Source: Lacticaseibacillus sharpeae JCM 1186 = DSM 20505
Lineage (GTDB): Bacteria; Bacillota; Bacilli; Lactobacillales; Lactobacillaceae
Assembly (NCBI RefSeq): GCF_001436225.1
Contig: NZ_AYYO01000027.1
Span: 1 to 50,996 of the forward strand
Length of the DNA: 50,996 bases
Direction: 5' to 3'
Shown here: piece after piece, positions 1-7,221 of the stretch
Layout: each line of letters starts with the position of its first letter
Numbering within the stretch: the first letter of the stretch is position 1
Notes under the pieces: generated by a model
Seen by the model: the letters and a program-made list of their open reading frames with translations, nothing else
Databases searched by the model: none
What the model was told of the DNA's origin: nothing
Program-made: the position numbers and the translations under genes

Positions 1-87
1 TTTTTATTTCAGAAGAACTTGGTCACGAGTGGCTAACTTGATTATAAAATCTGCCGGAGTTTTTGTTTACCATGTTACACAGTTTTT

Positions 88-405
88 CTAGTTCTGCCGG
101 CCTTTTGACTTACCGCTCACATCTAAACTACCGCCCGCATAATGAGCCCAGCAGGAATATATGACGACCGTCCTAGATTCCGCAAGAATTTTATATACAA
201 CTCGATGTTGCCCGTTTAATCGCCTGGAGTAAAATCCAGCTGCTGGCGGAGTTAGTTTTTCAAACGAGTATTTTGGATCATAGGGGTTTTGCTTGAGCGT
301 TTGAATGATTTCAGCAAACACATCGTTTAGTGGACTGTGCTTTATTTTACGCAAGTCGCCCTTGGCCCCGGATTTGATTTTGATTGTCCACTCGTTGTTA
401 CTCAT
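88..405 (-). CDS. yoeB: YoeB/Txe-family mRNA interferase toxin
   Basis: Toxin of a type II toxin-antitoxin pair. Family knowledge: YoeB is a RelE-fold endoribonuclease that cuts mRNA in the ribosomal A site. The 105-residue protein has the family pattern: FEKL with Glu49, RRLNGQHRVVYK with Arg68, and a terminal His88-Tyr89 pair in CWAHY. These correspond to the E46/R65/H83/Y84 set of E. coli YoeB. About 16 residues (AGGSLDV...) follow the His-Tyr pair, where the family normally ends, so the C-terminus is extended. The ATG overlaps the end of the antitoxin gene by 8 nt, the usual translational coupling. No terminator is visible downstream before the window edge. Confidence 0.88.
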   Translation of the reverse strand: MSNNEWTIKIKSGAKGDLRKIKHSPLNDVFAEIIQTLKQNPYDPKYSFEKLTPPAAGFYSRRLNGQHRVVYKILAESRTVVIYSCWAHYAGGSLDVSGKSKGRQN

Positions 406-658
406 TGTCTAAGTCCTGCATCATGTCATCGAGATCAACGTCATCATCGTTTTCGCGATCAAAGGCATCCTGCAGCTGACCGTTCATTAACAGGGCCATT
501 GTTTCCTGCATTGCATCGTAGTCACGCTTGCTGATTAGGACCGCGCTTTTGTCTTCTTCAGACCCGGCAATTATGACGGGCTTCGAATCGCGGTTGATGT
601 GACGAATCAGCGAAAAAAGATTGGTTCGTGCCTTAGTTGGCGTTGTAATTTCTTCCAT
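398..658 (-). CDS. yefM: YefM/Phd-family antitoxin
   Basis: Antitoxin partner of the adjacent YoeB toxin. The N-terminal part (TTPTKARTNLFSLIRHIN) is the Phd/YefM DNA-binding and dimerisation region, followed by PVIIAGSEEDKSAVLISKRDYDAMQET, the typical core. The acidic tail (DRENDDDVDLDDMMQDLDNE) should bind and block the toxin. Length 86 residues is normal. The start is set by an AGGAGG box 8 nt upstream of ATG. YefM proteins autorepress their operon and the toxin acts as co-repressor; a palindromic operator lies directly upstream at 681-730. Confidence 0.9.
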   Translation of the reverse strand: MEEITTPTKARTNLFSLIRHINRDSKPVIIAGSEEDKSAVLISKRDYDAMQETMALLMNGQLQDAFDRENDDDVDLDDMMQDLDNE

Positions 659-680
659 GGCTAAATCCTCCTTCTATTTC

Positions 681-730
681 GACGTACGTCATCACGCACA
701 TATAATATAACGTACATGATGACGTACGTC
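681..730 (-). promoter_or_regulatory. Promoter and paired palindromic operator of the yefM-yoeB operon
   Basis: The 10-bp perfect palindrome GACGTACGTC occurs at 681-690 and 721-730. The two are embedded in a larger inverted repeat with 14-bp arms (681-694 and 717-730). On the minus strand a promoter fits between them: TTGACG at 727-732, a 17-bp spacer and TATATT at 704-709. The operators cover the -35 box and the start region. This is a classic layout for TA autoregulation, with conditional cooperativity likely. Confidence 0.75.
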
Positions 731-783
731 AATGGGCTCAACTGGTAACGTATAAATGGGTGTAACCTGTTTAGACGGCACAC

Positions 784-814
784 AAAAACTCCACCCGCAA
801 AAGGTGGAGTTTTT
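784..814. terminator. Bidirectional rho-independent terminator
   Basis: Perfect 12-bp stem (784-795 with 803-814), loop CGCAAAA, A/T tracts on both sides. It ends the diguanylate cyclase transcript on the minus strand. Confidence 0.85.
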
Positions 815-818
815 GCTA

Positions 819-1931
819 TTATTGCGTCTGGACGACCTGATTGCGGCCCGCGTTCTTGGCCCGGTACAGGTTACTATCGGCACGCTTGACGAGGTCCTTC
901 AAGATTTCTTCCGCCCCGCTAACCGGCACGATGCCGGCCGACATGGTTAGGCGGAAATCCGCATCCTCCCGCAGCACCTGAATATCACGGAGCTGCGCGC
1001 GGAACTCATCAACCGCCAGCCGCGCTTCTGAGTCGGTGATGCCATACATCAGGACACTGAACTCCTCGCCCCCGGTGCGGTACACACTCGCGTAGTACGG
1101 CATGGGGATGAAGTAGGCTTCGAGGTTGCGGGCGAAGTTAATCAGCGCCTCATCCCCAACCACGTGGCCGAACTGGTCATTAACTTCCTTGAAGTGGTCG
1201 ATGTCGAGCAGCGCCAGGTGCACCTGCTGGCCATCTTCTTCCTGCATCATCTTCTGGAAGAAGTTCACGTAGTCACGGCGGAACAGACTCAGGCTACGCA
1301 CCCCAGTCAGTTCGTCGTGGTTATTGCCGTAAGTGAGTTCCTTGTTCTTAATCCGTCGGTATCGCAGCAGCCGGTCGTACAGGTCGGCCACCGCCATCAC
1401 GAGGATGAAAATCACCGTCGTGCCTGCCGCGCTGGCCAGGCTATCACCGTACGCATACATCGTGAAGGCCCACATGCCGCAGCTCATGACCACGTTCACT
1501 GGTGCAAAATGGGCGTGTGCCTCGCCAATCCACTCGCTGTAATGGTTCACTACCTGCAACGCAACAAGCATTGCGGCGAAGGCAACCATCACGCCGACGT
1601 TCCAGTTCCAAAACGGCCAGAACGACAAGGCCACGGCCACCAGCATCACGCCGTGGACCCGTTCATCGTGGATGCGGGTGCTGATATAGAGGAGCGCCCC
1701 GTTGCGCAAGACATTGGCGGTTAGTGCGTAGGTCGTGCCGAGAACGCGCAGGGCCCGAATCAGAATTAGAATGAAAATCAGGTACACCGCAATCAGTACC
1801 GCGGCACTCACCTTGCGCTTGAACCACTTCTCCACCAGCTCGGGGCCGAAATCGGTGATGCAGTTCACCGTTGCGACGAAGCCGACCATGAAAAAGAACA
1901 TCCAGAACGCGGTATTAATGAAAAAGGCCAT
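819..1931 (-). CDS. Membrane-anchored GGDEF diguanylate cyclase
   Basis: Predicted to make cyclic di-GMP from two GTP. Residues 1 to about 190 form roughly six hydrophobic helices, a membrane sensor without a recognised ligand domain. The GGDEF domain occupies about 205-368 and starts with NHDELTGVRSLSLF. It contains LDIDHFKEVND (metal-binding Asp) and an intact active loop YRTGGEEF. The allosteric inhibitory RxxD motif that would precede GGEEF is absent (PYYA in its place), so product inhibition through that site is not expected. The gene is monocistronic with its own terminator. The ribosome binding site before the ATG is weak (GGGGAA). Two further c-di-GMP proteins lie at 41-49 kb. Confidence 0.9.
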   Translation of the reverse strand: MAFFINTAFWMFFFMVGFVATVNCITDFGPELVEKWFKRKVSAAVLIAVYLIFILILIRALRVLGTTYALTANVLRNGALLYISTRIHDERVHGVMLVAVALSFWPFWNWNVGVMVAFAAMLVALQVVNHYSEWIGEAHAHFAPVNVVMSCGMWAFTMYAYGDSLASAAGTTVIFILVMAVADLYDRLLRYRRIKNKELTYGNNHDELTGVRSLSLFRRDYVNFFQKMMQEEDGQQVHLALLDIDHFKEVNDQFGHVVGDEALINFARNLEAYFIPMPYYASVYRTGGEEFSVLMYGITDSEARLAVDEFRAQLRDIQVLREDADFRLTMSAGIVPVSGAEEILKDLVKRADSNLYRAKNAGRNQVVQTQ

Positions 1932-2062
1932 GAAAGTTCCCCAAACCTGTCACGAATAATTTAATAAGCAATCATACCGCATTACTATAACAAAATTTTG
2001 GCGAAAGCGGAACCAGTCGGTGCAAAAATGAGTCAAGATTCGTACTAATCGGCCCGCAGAAT

Positions 2063-2090
2063 TTGACTGCCCCCCCCGCTCATATAGGAT
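2063..2090 (+). promoter_or_regulatory. Putative sigma-A promoter for the small membrane protein gene
   Basis: TTGACT at 2063-2068 and TAGGAT at 2085-2090 with a 16-bp spacer that contains a C8 run. Position relative to the gene at 2128 fits. Confidence 0.4.
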
Positions 2091-2127
2091 GAAGTAGTTA
2101 TCACATTAATGGAAGGAGCACCATCTG

Positions 2128-2439
2128 ATGTTTATTAAGCTAAAAGCATACCTACATGAACTCTGGCACCCTAAATCCAACCATTGGTTCAACAAGCAAA
2201 TGCTCCGGCTCACCGGTGTGATCGCAACCGTCGGCATACTAACCAGCATCCTGTTCAGCTTCAATACCGGTTCCGAACTAATCCTACTGGCGTCGATTAT
2301 GTTCCTCGAACCCACTGCGGCACTGCTAAAGGACCGCGGTCACAGCACATTCCTTAGCTACCTACTGGCTATCATCTTAATGCTCATCCTCGCCTTCACC
2401 CTCATCATCGGTGTCGGCTTCATTTCCAAGACCGCATAA
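2128..2439 (+). CDS. Small integral membrane protein, unknown function
   Basis: 103 residues, family not recognised. An amphipathic N-terminal stretch (LKAYLHELWHPKSNHWFNKQMLRL) is followed by three hydrophobic segments at about 28-47, 50-66 and 77-99. Translation start is set by GGAAGGAG 11 nt upstream of ATG. The gene is a single unit with an upstream promoter candidate and a terminator behind it. No motif suggests an enzyme or a transporter family. Confidence 0.7.
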   Translation: MFIKLKAYLHELWHPKSNHWFNKQMLRLTGVIATVGILTSILFSFNTGSELILLASIMFLEPTAALLKDRGHSTFLSYLLAIILMLILAFTLIIGVGFISKTA

Positions 2440-2446
2440 CTTAGCG

Positions 2447-2490
2447 CGCAAGGCACCCACCACTCAGGCTGCCTTGCGTGCTTTATTTGT
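2447..2490 (+). terminator. Rho-independent terminator
   Basis: Stem CGCAAGGCA (2447-2455) with TGCCTTGCG (2470-2478), followed by a T-rich tail. Confidence 0.75.
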
Positions 2491-2498
2491 CCGCCACG

Positions 2499-2528
2499 TT
2501 GACACTCTCCAGTACTTGATGTTACTAT
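2499..2528 (+). promoter_or_regulatory. Promoter of the padR-DUF1048 operon
   Basis: TTGACA at 2499-2504 and TACTAT at 2523-2528 with an 18-bp spacer. Imperfectly related TACTATCTA and TAGTAGATA elements around the start region (2523-2560) could be the PadR operator. The promoter is well supported; the operator is a guess. Confidence 0.6.
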
Positions 2529-2586
2529 CTAGCAGTACTCACTAACACATAGTAGATAAAATCACCCGTGAAAGGAGCTGATCCGC

Positions 2587-2913
2587 ATGCACGGCACTAC
2601 CGAAATGCTCAAGGGAATCCTTGAAGGCATCATCCTCGAAATCATCGACCAGCACGAGACCTATGGCTATGAGATTACGAACGACTTGCAGGAAATGGGC
2701 TTCGACGGCATCGTGGAGGGTACGGTCTACACCGTCCTTTTGCGCCTCGAAAAAAAGCAGCTGGTCACCATCACCCGGAAGAAATCACAGCTCGGACCAA
2801 TGCGGAAGTTCTACTCACTGAACGCTGCGGGCCAGGAAGAGCTCGCCGCATTCTGGCAGCGCTGGAACTTCATCGACACGCAACTCACTAACTTGAAAGG
2901 ACGCAAACAATGA
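2587..2913 (+). CDS. PadR-family transcriptional regulator
   Basis: Winged-helix repressor of 108 residues. It shows the PadR signature: LKGILEGIILEIIDQHETYGYEI, then EGTVYTVLLRLEKKQLVTITRK (recognition helix and wing) and RKFYSLNAAGQEELAAF. It lacks the long C-terminal coiled coil, so it is a short subfamily-2 type PadR, which usually answers to hydrophobic compounds or membrane stress. Start set by AAAGGAG upstream of ATG. Its stop overlaps the ATG of the next gene by 4 nt, and PadR/DUF1048 pairs of this kind are common in Firmicutes. It probably represses its own operon. Confidence 0.92.
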   Translation: MHGTTEMLKGILEGIILEIIDQHETYGYEITNDLQEMGFDGIVEGTVYTVLLRLEKKQLVTITRKKSQLGPMRKFYSLNAAGQEELAAFWQRWNFIDTQLTNLKGRKQ

Positions 2914-3272
2914 CAATGCCTAGCTGGTTCAAATACCTCACCCCGGCCTACATGAAGCAGGTTAAAAAAGACAAAGCAGAATACAAGGCGCAAATCGCGC
3001 GCATTAAAACATTGCCCAAGGACTACCAGCGGGCATTCACTGCCATCCAGAAATACATGTGGAGCAACGCGGCTGGCGACGGCATGGACATGCTTAACGC
3101 CCAGTATGACCTCATCGACTTCTTCTGGGAAGGCGCCGACAACAAAATCGCGGTGCACGACCTCATCGGCGACGACGTGGCGGCCTTCGTTGACGGGCTC
3201 ATTGCCGAACGTGGCGTGCAGACCTGGGCGAACACCAGTAAGGAACGGCTGAACAAGGCGCTGACTAAGTAG
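2910..3272 (+). CDS. DUF1048 domain protein, partner of PadR
   Basis: 120-residue soluble, mostly helical protein of the DUF1048 family, recognised by the PSWFKYLTPAYMKQVKKDKAEYKAQIARIKTLPKDYQ start and the DMLNAQYDLIDFFWEGA core. Function is unknown. The family is almost always encoded directly behind a PadR regulator, as here with a 4-nt ATGA overlap. An AAAGGA box lies just upstream of the start. Confidence 0.88.
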   Translation: MTMPSWFKYLTPAYMKQVKKDKAEYKAQIARIKTLPKDYQRAFTAIQKYMWSNAAGDGMDMLNAQYDLIDFFWEGADNKIAVHDLIGDDVAAFVDGLIAERGVQTWANTSKERLNKALTK

Positions 3273-3321
3273 ACGTTGCGCAAACACAAAAAGACTACCG
3301 CGTTAATCCAAGCAAATAACC

Positions 3322-3375
3322 AAAATGGCTCTGGACGTTACCTCTCACTAGATGAGATCTGCCCAGAGTCATTTT
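3322..3375. terminator. Bidirectional terminator between convergent genes
   Basis: AAAATGGCTCTGG (3322-3334) pairs with CCAGAGTCATTTT (3363-3375) with one mismatch, giving A/T tracts on both sides. It serves the DUF1048 gene and cassette A. Confidence 0.75.
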
Positions 3376-3392
3376 TGTGTGCAAATTATCTT

Positions 3393-5234
3393 CTACTGAT
3401 AGTACTTCGCCTGTGCCGTAAACAGCTCCCGGTACAGTCCGTCTTGCTGCATCAGCCCGTTATGCGTACCCATCTCCACCAACGCACCGTCCTTGAACAC
3501 GGCAATCCGCTGGGCGAACCGCGTACTGCTCATCCGGTGGCTGATGTAGATGGCCGTCTTGTTGCCAATCAGCTGGTCGAAGCGCTGGTAGATTGCGGCT
3601 TCTGAGAGGGGGTCAAGGGCCGCAGTCGGTTCGTCCAAGATGATCAGCGGCGCATCCTTGTACCACGCACGAGCAATCGCAACCTTCTGCGCTTCCCCAC
3701 CGGAGAGTTCCACCCCGTTTGCGTCAAGGTCCTTACCCACTGCTGTATCGATGCCTGCTGGTAGTTCATGAATCCGGGCAGCCACGTCGGCCACATCCAG
3801 TGCTTGCCAGACGCGCTGCGTATCCACCGCGGCACTAGCGGCAACATTCTCGGCGATGGAATAGCCGAACAGCTTGAAGTCTTGGAACACGACGGCTAGC
3901 AAGCTGCGATATTCCGCTTCGTCGTACTTCTGCACGTCGATGTCATTCAGGGTGATTGTCCCTTCAGTCGGTGTGAATAGCCGGGTGAGCAACTTCACGA
4001 GCGTTGTTTTCCCCGATCCATTCAGGCCGACAATCGCGAGCCGTTCGCCGACGTGCAGCGTAAGGTTCACGTGACGCAACGCCCAGACATCACTGCCAGG
4101 GTACTTGAACGAGACATCATTGAAGCTAAATTCATACTCCCCGTCGTCCCGCTTCTCCACGGGTAGGTGCGCCCCGCTGCGGTAGTCGGGAATGGCCAGG
4201 AAATCAGTGTAATACTGCAAGTAACCGACCATGTTGTTATAATCCGCCACGTCCTTCATGAACGCGGTGAAACTCATCATGAACTGTTCGAGGTAACCGA
4301 CAACCATAATCGCGGTCCCAATGGCCAGCACCCCACCGAATACAGGCAGGCCCACGAGTACGTACAGCACCCCCGTAATGATGCTGGCGACAATCGAGGG
4401 CAACATCACGTACGCCGTAGAGTGCACATCCCCACGTAATGTAATCGCGTTTGATGTCGCAAAGCGGGTCCGTTCTTCGTGGATAATCCCCGCCCGCGCA
4501 TTGTACAGCCGAATCAGCGGTCCGTTATGCTGATTTTCGACCAGATTCAAGAAGTACGTGTACACCGCGTTCACCACGATGATCTTCTTGAGCACCGCCT
4601 GCATGATGGCATCCCCCTTGGGCACCGCCATGGCCGATAAGCCAAATGGAACCAGCAAGAGCACTGCGAGTAGTAATACGTATACCGGTGAGTTCACGAA
4701 CTGGGCAAACCCAAAGCGCGCCGGTACGTGCATCCGCAGCAGCATCGCAAAGGCCCCAAACGCAAAGCCTAAAGCAATGAGCAGCGAGAAGAAGTTCACG
4801 AGCCCCTCTTCCATCAATGCGGTCAGACCGCCGTTCATCGCCGTCCCGCGCTGAATGGCCGCGTAGTTCTTACGCATCTGCGGATCATCGAGGTCAGCGT
4901 ACGAGATTGTCAGCAGTTTTTCCGTCGTGGTCGCATCCAGCCGGCTATCCACTAGCTGCTGGTGGTCGCTACTCATCTTCTCCAGCCACTGGTTCATGAT
5001 GGCCAGGCCGAACCGTAAACCAAGGTACAGCAGCATGAGCGGCAACAACTGGTGCAGATTCGTGCCGACTGTCATCCGATTGATCAGAATTCCGAGGAAG
5101 GCCAAGTTGATGTACGGGCCCCCAACCTGCGTGAGGGCGTAGAGGAACGTGACTGGTAGTGCCGCGTGGTCCATCTGGTGAATCACCGTCACTACGCGCA
5201 GATACCGCCGCACTAATTGATTATTTTTCGCCAT
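3393..5234 (-). CDS. ABC exporter half-transporter (cassette A, second subunit)
   Basis: Fused permease and ATPase, 613 residues from the chosen ATG. The N-terminal half has about six membrane helices. The C-terminal ABC domain has Walker A GLNGSGKTT, Q-loop VFQDFKLFG, signature LSGGEAQKVAIARAW and Walker B LIILDEPTAALDP, followed by the H-loop YISHR. The start was placed at 5234 because an AAGGGGG box lies 9 nt upstream; an in-frame start at 5291 would overlap the previous gene much more. It overlaps the end of the preceding half-transporter by 14 nt, so the two very likely form a heterodimer. Substrate is unknown. The linked LytTR two-component system suggests export of a peptide or antimicrobial. 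The paralogue is at 34947-36833. Confidence 0.88.
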   Translation of the reverse strand: MAKNNQLVRRYLRVVTVIHQMDHAALPVTFLYALTQVGGPYINLAFLGILINRMTVGTNLHQLLPLMLLYLGLRFGLAIMNQWLEKMSSDHQQLVDSRLDATTTEKLLTISYADLDDPQMRKNYAAIQRGTAMNGGLTALMEEGLVNFFSLLIALGFAFGAFAMLLRMHVPARFGFAQFVNSPVYVLLLAVLLLVPFGLSAMAVPKGDAIMQAVLKKIIVVNAVYTYFLNLVENQHNGPLIRLYNARAGIIHEERTRFATSNAITLRGDVHSTAYVMLPSIVASIITGVLYVLVGLPVFGGVLAIGTAIMVVGYLEQFMMSFTAFMKDVADYNNMVGYLQYYTDFLAIPDYRSGAHLPVEKRDDGEYEFSFNDVSFKYPGSDVWALRHVNLTLHVGERLAIVGLNGSGKTTLVKLLTRLFTPTEGTITLNDIDVQKYDEAEYRSLLAVVFQDFKLFGYSIAENVAASAAVDTQRVWQALDVADVAARIHELPAGIDTAVGKDLDANGVELSGGEAQKVAIARAWYKDAPLIILDEPTAALDPLSEAAIYQRFDQLIGNKTAIYISHRMSSTRFAQRIAVFKDGALVEMGTHNGLMQQDGLYRELFTAQAKYYQ

Positions 5235-7065
5235 CAGCTGCATCCCCCTTCTCCGCGTAGTATTTGGCCTGCACCGCAAACATCTGCGCATACTGGTTGC
5301 CCGCGGCCATTAGTTCCGCGTGCGTGCCACTCTCCACAATCTGACCATTGTCGAGGAAAATAATCCGGGCGCAAAAGCGCGTGCTGGCCAGCCGGTGACT
5401 GATGAATAGCGACGACTTGCCCGCCGCGAACTGGGCGTACTGCTCGTACACCTCGTTCTCGGCCAGTGGGTCCAGTGCCGCTGTCGGTTCGTCCAGCACC
5501 AACACGGGCGCGTCCTTATACAGTGCCCGCGCCAACATCAATCGCTGGGCCTGACCGCCGGAGAACTCCACCCCGTCTTCCTCGTAATACTTAGTCATTG
5601 GCGTCTGCAGACCCGCGGGCAGACTGGCAATCTTCGCCGTCAGTCCCGCCTGGTCAATGGCCGCCTGCACCCGCGGCAAGTCGGGCGTTACTGCCGGCGC
5701 CACGTTCTGGGCCACACTTAGCGCCAGCACCGTGGTGTCTTGGAACACCGGCGCAAAGAGGTCGTAGCACTGCTGCCGGGTCAGCGTCCGGGCATCAATC
5801 CCGTTGTATTCAATCACCCCACTGGTGGGATTGAACAGACCCATCATTAATTTAGTAATCGTACTTTTACCCGCCCCGTTAACACCAACCAGCGCCAGCT
5901 TCTCCCCTGCGTGCAAGGTGAACGAAATATCGGTCAGGCTGTCAGCACTGGCCTCGGGGTAACGGTAGCTAACGTGCTTGAACGCCACCGTCACGGGCAA
6001 CGTTCCGTCAGCTGCTGGCTTGAGTGCAGCCGGCAACACCGCGTTCTGGTCCCGCTTGGCGTTGTCTTCGGCCAGTTGGAACAAGCGCCGCACATCCTGC
6101 AGGTCCACACTCGCCTTTTGCACCTTCGTCAGATCCGCAATCAGCGCGTTGGTCAGGCTAACGAACTGGTTAATGACGCCAAAGAGCAGGGTGAACTGAC
6201 TGACACTGACGGTTTTGGCGACCACACCCGCAAACAGGTACAGGTAGCACGCCGCATCCCGCGCCAGACCCGCAATCGTTCCGGCCAGATTTGCGAGGAA
6301 ATACCGGGTGCTGTCCCGCCGTTGCCACTTGTCCCGCTCGTGCAATAATTCCTGCAAGTGCGTGTGGTACCAGCCCTGCATCGAATACATCCGCACGTCC
6401 TTACCGTTCTCCACGGCGTAAGCATTGCGCTGCAGATAATGTTGCTTGCGCTCAGCCGCACTGTACTTGGCGTGCCCGCCTTCATACCACTGCCGATACT
6501 TACGCAACGCCACATAACTGACCGTTGCGGCGAGCACCACGAGCACGAATGCCAGTGGCGTCAGGGCAAATAGTGTGCCAATCAGCACCACCAGCGTCAG
6601 GACATCCTGCAATAAGCGCACACCAAAGAGGTACATGGCCTGCATCCCGGACAAGGTGTTCGCGGTCCCGCGATTACTGGCCTGTTCGTACGTCGCGTGA
6701 ATTTGTGGGTCGGTTGCCTGGGCGAAGTCGACGCCCAGAATGATTTCCTGCAGGTCAACTGACGTGTCCGAGCGCAGATTGGAACCCCAGTTGAAGCTGA
6801 AGACATTCCCCATCGTGCTCAGAATACCGGCAATTGCACTGCTCGCCGCAATTCCGACGGCTACCAGCATGTAGTACTGCAGACCGTTATGCCGCTGCGT
6901 GAGTGCCCCCACCAGCAGTGCCGGCAGCAGCACCCCCAGCACCACCATGAATGTTTTGCCCAGGATTTCTGCCAGCGCGCTCCAAACTAGGCCGGGCTGC
7001 TTCTGCCACAGCCGGCCCAGGTACCAACGCAGGTTATTGCCGAAACTATAATGCCGTTTTTCCAT
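5221..7065 (-). CDS. ABC exporter half-transporter (cassette A, first subunit)
   Basis: Fused permease/ATPase of about 614 residues. The membrane domain covers residues 1 to about 330. The ABC domain has Walker A GVNGAGKST, Q-loop VFQDTTVLA, signature FSGGQAQRLMLARAL, Walker B VLVLDEPTAALDP and H-loop ISHRLAS, all intact. Start chosen at ATG 7065, with AAGGAAG 8 nt upstream; a GTG three codons earlier is less well placed. A terminator and a LytTR-type direct repeat separate it from the kinase gene, so it can be transcribed from its own, regulator-dependent promoter. Its partner follows with an overlap. Confidence 0.88.
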   Translation of the reverse strand: MEKRHYSFGNNLRWYLGRLWQKQPGLVWSALAEILGKTFMVVLGVLLPALLVGALTQRHNGLQYYMLVAVGIAASSAIAGILSTMGNVFSFNWGSNLRSDTSVDLQEIILGVDFAQATDPQIHATYEQASNRGTANTLSGMQAMYLFGVRLLQDVLTLVVLIGTLFALTPLAFVLVVLAATVSYVALRKYRQWYEGGHAKYSAAERKQHYLQRNAYAVENGKDVRMYSMQGWYHTHLQELLHERDKWQRRDSTRYFLANLAGTIAGLARDAACYLYLFAGVVAKTVSVSQFTLLFGVINQFVSLTNALIADLTKVQKASVDLQDVRRLFQLAEDNAKRDQNAVLPAALKPAADGTLPVTVAFKHVSYRYPEASADSLTDISFTLHAGEKLALVGVNGAGKSTITKLMMGLFNPTSGVIEYNGIDARTLTRQQCYDLFAPVFQDTTVLALSVAQNVAPAVTPDLPRVQAAIDQAGLTAKIASLPAGLQTPMTKYYEEDGVEFSGGQAQRLMLARALYKDAPVLVLDEPTAALDPLAENEVYEQYAQFAAGKSSLFISHRLASTRFCARIIFLDNGQIVESGTHAELMAAGNQYAQMFAVQAKYYAEKGDAADGEK

Positions 7066-7095
7066 AACCACCACTTCCTTCGATGTAATCCGTTA

Positions 7096-7168
7096 AGCAT
7101 ACTGTACCGAAAAACGGTGCGGAATGGCGCTTTTTTGCGTGAATGGTGGTTAAATCCACGTGAACGGA
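7096..7168 (-). promoter_or_regulatory. LytTR-type direct repeat and promoter in front of cassette A transporter genes
   Basis: On the minus strand TCCGTTCAC (7160-7168) is followed after exactly 12 bp by ACCATTCAC (7139-7147). This 9-12-9 direct repeat fits the spacing and most bases of known LytTR-family operators (AlgR/AgrA type). A -10-like TATGCT lies 37 bp further down at 7096-7101. The same TATGCT occurs before the paralogous transporter at 33096-33101. The response regulator at 8357-9058 is the natural ligand. Confidence 0.55.
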
Positions 7169-7176
7169 CAAAAGCC

Positions 7177-7211
7177 AAAAAAACATCCTGCACCTAAACT
7201 AGATGCAGGAT
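7177..7211 (-). terminator. Terminator behind the cassette A kinase gene
   Basis: ATCCTGCA (7185-7192) pairs with TGCAGGAT (7204-7211). On the minus strand it is followed by seven T residues. Confidence 0.8.
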
Positions 7212-7221
7212 TATGCCGTTA

